NCBI GenBank assembly: GCA_902784565.1
Contig: CACZVE010000035.1
Location: forward strand, 1 to 36,236
Length of the DNA: 36,236 nucleotides
DNA from: an uncultured Prevotellaceae bacterium
GTDB lineage: Bacteria; Bacteroidota; Bacteroidia; Bacteroidales; Bacteroidaceae
Reading direction: 5' to 3'
Shown here: piece after piece, positions 33,102 through 36,236 of the stretch
How the letters are laid out: each line of letters opens with the position of its first letter
How positions within the stretch are numbered: position 1 is the stretch's first letter
The notes under the pieces: model-generated
What the model was told of the DNA's origin: nothing
Database searches by the model: none
The model's input: the letters and a program-made list of their open reading frames with translations, nothing else
Made by a program: the position numbers and the translations under genes

Positions 33102-35975
33102 TCACTTCTTCACCTGCCACCAGTCCAGACGCACGTCGCCACTGACGTTGCTGAAACAGAGATACACGTCGTGGACACCTGCGACACTCTTGATCTTTCC
33201 GGTGAAGAGGCGATATTTCTCCACGTTGCCGGTCTTGCCGATGGTGCAGACACCAACTGCCTGACCGTCTTTGCTGTCCAGACGCAGGCTGACGGTGCAG
33301 CCACCGGTAGAGGCTGCCATGATACTGAACTGCTTGCCACCCTGAGAGAAGTCCACACCACGCAGACGGATATACTCACCGTCGTCGATGTCGTAGATAT
33401 ACATATTCTTCTTACCTGTCGAGGCAGGCATATCTGCCACGACACCGGTGTTCTCGATACCCATCTTGGCACTCTTCAAACCGAAGCCCCACGCCATCGT
33501 CTCAGCCTCTATACGCTGGTAGGGATTGAGCCACTGCAACTGCTTCATGGGTTCCAGATCCAGCCAGTAGGGTGTCTCACGGATGGTGCCGTCGGCATTG
33601 TAGAAGATCTCTGCCCCATTCACACTGCGACGCTCATGGTGTACGAAGGTCTCTAAGTGCATCAGGTCGTAGTCCTGTCCGAAGAGATACGAATGCCCCT
33701 TGAAGTCGGCAATGCCGGGGTGATTGCCTCTGTCGCGCTGGGTGGGAGCCATCAGGTAGTTCTGTTCTTTCCAGGGACCCAATGGCGAATTGCTCATCGC
33801 ATACCCCAGACCCTCAGGACAACAGGTCGAGGCGAACCCCATATAATAGTGTCCGTTGCGTTTGTAGAACCACGGTCCCTCCTGATAGTGTTTCACTGCC
33901 CAGTTGGCCTTCTCACTGAACGGCACCCGGAGGTTGATCTTCGCACCCTCCTCCTTCACGGGACGCATCATGCCGTCCTTCGGGTTGAGCACGTAGATGT
34001 CGCCCTTGGTGGAGATCATATCCTCATTCAACTTCACGCAATAGGTCTGAGGGTTGCCCCAGAACATATAGGCCTGTCCGTCGTCATCGATCCAGACGGA
34101 GGGGTCGATGTCGTCCCAGTGCTCCTGTTGCCAAACCAGCGGCTTACCCAGGGGATCCTTGAAGGGTCCGTAGGGCGAGTCTGCCACCAACACACCGATG
34201 CCGTGTCCATGCAACGGGGCATAGAGGTAGAACTTGCCGTTGCGCTCTATTGTCTGGATGGCCCAGGCACCGTTCTCCCTGCTGCGCCAGGAGAATTCCT
34301 TCAACGAGGCCACAGCACCGTGCTCCGTCCAGTTCACCATGTCGGTGGTGCTCCACAACAGCCAGTCGTACATAAAGAAACCGGCCGAGTTCTTCTCGTT
34401 GGCATCGGGGATATCCTCCGGCGAGGCATCGTGTGAGGTATATAAGAATAAGGTGTCGCCCACAACCAACGGTGAGGGGTCGGCGGTATATTTCGTCTGG
34501 AAGAGGGGCATATTCACTTGTTCCAGTCCGCGCATCTCCCACCAGTCAAAATTAAACAGTTTCGGACCCTTACGACCCTTGAAGACCAGATAGAGGTCTG
34601 CCGTCTCAGGCAGGGCAATGTTGGCAAGCGTACGTTTTGGTCCGTTTACATCTGCCAGCGTCGGATAATCCAAATCGAGGGTGACGGTCTGCCATTTCTC
34701 CCAGCCACCGGTGCCAGGCACATTCACCACGCCGAGGCATCTGCCACCGACGCTGTCGAGGCGTATTTCAATCTGTCCTCCCCTTAAGCCGGAAGCCACA
34801 CGGGCCTTGAAGACACGCGGGTATTTGTTGTCGAACGCTACATTCTGCAGTTTGATATAGTCGCCGTTGTGGATATCAGTCACATAGACCCCCACCTCGT
34901 CGTTCTGCTCTGTCTTGATACCCTTTGAAAAGGCCATCGTCTCAGCCTCCACCTTACGATAGGGGTTGAACTTCTCCACAGGCTGCACACCCTCGTCGGT
35001 AGGCATGATGGTGGGGAAACTTCCATCGGCATTATACTTGAATTCCTCCACAGCTACACTGCGTCCGAAACCACCGCCATTGGGCAGTTTTCCCGTGTGG
35101 TAGAAGAAATAGGAATGACCCTTATAGTCTGCCACGCCGCAGTGGTTCGTAAACGACTTCGTATCACAGAGCGGCATGATCTCACCAGCGTAGGTCCAGG
35201 GACCTAAGGGCGATGGTGCCGTACTGTAAGAGATATGCTCCGGCACGCCACCGGCGGCATAGAGCAACTGATAAACCTTCGAGGCATCCACATTGTATTT
35301 CTTGCTGTCCACCTTCCGCAGCCAGGGGCCTTCCACATACGAGTCCTTGTATTCCTTGCCCTGCACACGTTTGTCTCTCAGGGGTGAGCCGAAGCCCCCC
35401 TCTGTCATGTCGAGCATACCCAGTTCTCCGGAATAGGAAATCATGTCACGGTTCAGTTTCAGGTAATACACGCGGGGGTTACCCCACATCAACCAGGCCT
35501 GTCCGTCGTCGTCGATCATCACCGTCGGGTCGATATGGTCCCACGAACCGTTCTCGAACAATGGCTTGCCGATGGCATCCTTGAAAGGTCCTACGGGAGT
35601 GTCACCCACTGCCACACCGATGGCCATACCACCTGACAGTTTGGAGTGGGCACAGATATACCAATAGAACTTCCCGTCGCGTTCGATGGTCTGCGAGGCC
35701 CAGGCACGGTCGTCTGCCCAGGAAAAACTCTCCAAGGCGAGGGGAGAACCGTGATCCTGCCAGTTCACCATGTCCTGCGTCGAGTAGACGCGCCACTCCT
35801 GCATCCAGAAAAAGTCGGCACCGTCTTCGTCGTGGCCTGTATAGACATACATCGTACCATCGTGTACCATCGGCGCGGGGTCGCTCGTACACCATGTTTG
35901 CACAAAGGGATTCTGCGCGCTGGCAGACAGAGCCATTGCCGTAGCAACGGCGATAAAAGCATCTCTTAGTTTCAT
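33102..35975 (-). CDS. Secreted double GH43-CBM6 protein (arabinofuranosidase/xylosidase type)
   Basis: The protein has 957 residues and a signal peptide (MKLRDAFIAVATAMALSASA). It is an internal duplication, GH43 (about 24-335), CBM6 (340-480), GH43 (490-815), CBM6 (820-957). Both propellers keep all three acids: D32, D149, E215 in the first (SDPAP, HIDPTV, VEGPW) and D499, D624, E699 in the second (ADPSP, DIDPSV, QEGPW). Both CBM6-like domains begin NPY(R/Q)(K/I)(V/I)EAETMA and end DWW. The protein should remove arabinose or xylose side groups while holding xylan. Two intact active sites suggest two bond specificities. It is the first gene of the unit running into GH8 and the reductase. Substrate specificity cannot be fixed from sequence. 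Confidence 0.92.
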   Translation of the reverse strand: MKLRDAFIAVATAMALSASAQNPFVQTWCTSDPAPMVHDGTMYVYTGHDEDGADFFWMQEWRVYSTQDMVNWQDHGSPLALESFSWADDRAWASQTIERDGKFYWYICAHSKLSGGMAIGVAVGDTPVGPFKDAIGKPLFENGSWDHIDPTVMIDDDGQAWLMWGNPRVYYLKLNRDMISYSGELGMLDMTEGGFGSPLRDKRVQGKEYKDSYVEGPWLRKVDSKKYNVDASKVYQLLYAAGGVPEHISYSTAPSPLGPWTYAGEIMPLCDTKSFTNHCGVADYKGHSYFFYHTGKLPNGGGFGRSVAVEEFKYNADGSFPTIMPTDEGVQPVEKFNPYRKVEAETMAFSKGIKTEQNDEVGVYVTDIHNGDYIKLQNVAFDNKYPRVFKARVASGLRGGQIEIRLDSVGGRCLGVVNVPGTGGWEKWQTVTLDLDYPTLADVNGPKRTLANIALPETADLYLVFKGRKGPKLFNFDWWEMRGLEQVNMPLFQTKYTADPSPLVVGDTLFLYTSHDASPEDIPDANEKNSAGFFMYDWLLWSTTDMVNWTEHGAVASLKEFSWRSRENGAWAIQTIERNGKFYLYAPLHGHGIGVLVADSPYGPFKDPLGKPLVWQQEHWDDIDPSVWIDDDGQAYMFWGNPQTYCVKLNEDMISTKGDIYVLNPKDGMMRPVKEEGAKINLRVPFSEKANWAVKHYQEGPWFYKRNGHYYMGFASTCCPEGLGYAMSNSPLGPWKEQNYLMAPTQRDRGNHPGIADFKGHSYLFGQDYDLMHLETFVHHERRSVNGAEIFYNADGTIRETPYWLDLEPMKQLQWLNPYQRIEAETMAWGFGLKSAKMGIENTGVVADMPASTGKKNMYIYDIDDGEYIRLRGVDFSQGGKQFSIMAASTGGCTVSLRLDSKDGQAVGVCTIGKTGNVEKYRLFTGKIKSVAGVHDVYLCFSNVSGDVRLDWWQVKK

Positions 35976-36017
35976 CCGTAGATTATGTTAAAATACAACT
36001 TCGTGAGGTTTACGCTG

Positions 36018-36025
36018 CAAAATTA
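36018..36025 (-). promoter_or_regulatory. -7 box of the GH43-GH8-reductase unit
   Basis: The minus strand reads TAATTTTG, a perfect TAnnTTTG, 42 bp before the ATG at 35975. No clean -33 TTTG is present, which fits an activator-dependent promoter. Confidence 0.55.
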
Positions 36026-36120
36026 CGAAATAAAAATGGAAAGCCCCGCGGTTTAACATTATTTATTGACTAAAAAAGTCCTGTACGTTCACGGGGGCTG
36101 ATATTCTTGATCCACACATT

Positions 36121-36164
36121 CTTTTGGACAGGAATCAGAGCGATTTTGGCGATTTGTCCAAAAG
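36121..36164. promoter_or_regulatory. Perfect 10-bp inverted repeat upstream of the GH43 unit
   Basis: CTTTTGGACA (36121-36130) and TGTCCAAAAG (36155-36164) are exact reverse complements 24 bp apart. A third half-site, TTTGTCCA, follows at 36172-36179. This lies about 100-140 bp upstream of the -7 box. It may be a regulator binding site or a hairpin belonging to a gene beyond the right edge. No gene is visible from 35976 to the end of the window. Confidence 0.5.
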
Positions 36165-36236
36165 GCAGGCGTTTGTCCATACAAGTTTGAGAAGAATTCG
36201 AGATTTTTCTTGGAATCGAAGGATAATCGCCGTAAC

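Overview
The window looks like a chromosomal segment of a gut or rumen Prevotellaceae member (Prevotella, Segatella or Xylanibacter type). The evidence is a hybrid two-component regulator, the Bacteroidetes promoter signature (TTTG, about 20 bp, TAnnTTTG) before most transcription units, secreted proteins with type IX secretion (T9SS)-like C-terminal tails, and a dense set of plant-polysaccharide enzymes. Genus assignment is inference. There are 22 intact protein genes and one decayed gene. I saw no tRNA, rRNA, CRISPR array or intact insertion sequence.

Layout. 1-617: a 42-bp tandem repeat at the left edge, then a decayed ORF6N-domain gene with a palindromic promoter. 618-7414: a hybrid sensor/regulator diverging from a secreted GH10 xylanase, each with its own promoter, ending in a two-way terminator. 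7434-16224: a secreted CotH-type kinase with lamin-tail domains, then two GH2 glycosidases, all on the minus strand. 16577-20411: a minus-strand operon of a small secreted protein, a Cthe_2159-like beta-helix protein with a Gly/Trp tail, a LytS-type histidine kinase with a His/Pro-rich periplasmic loop, and a LytTR response regulator. 20549-22644: a low-molecular-weight tyrosine phosphatase converging on, and overlapping, a GH43 enzyme. 22669-26533: nrfH, nrfA, resB-like and ccsA-like genes for respiratory nitrite ammonification and cytochrome c maturation. 26706-30637: a GNAT acetyltransferase diverging from an overlapping pair of Cache/HAMP sensors, the first lacking the catalytic parts of a histidine kinase. 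30641-35975: a minus-strand unit of a double GH43-CBM6 protein, a GH8 enzyme and an aldo/keto reductase.

The GH10, GH8 and GH43 enzymes fit stepwise breakdown of (arabino)xylan. GH10 would cut the backbone, the GH43 domains would remove arabinose or xylose, GH8 would trim xylo-oligosaccharides, and GH2 enzymes would remove galactose or related residues. No SusC/SusD pair or sugar transporter lies in the window, so this is not a self-contained polysaccharide utilisation locus as seen.

The items most worth a second look are short 7-bp tandem repeats that recur between genes and inside open reading frames, the pseudo-kinase/kinase sensor pair, several palindromes placed on promoters, the His-Arg-Pro-Asp-Met repeat loop of the LytS-type kinase, and a bulged hairpin plus heptamer element between GH43 and GH8.
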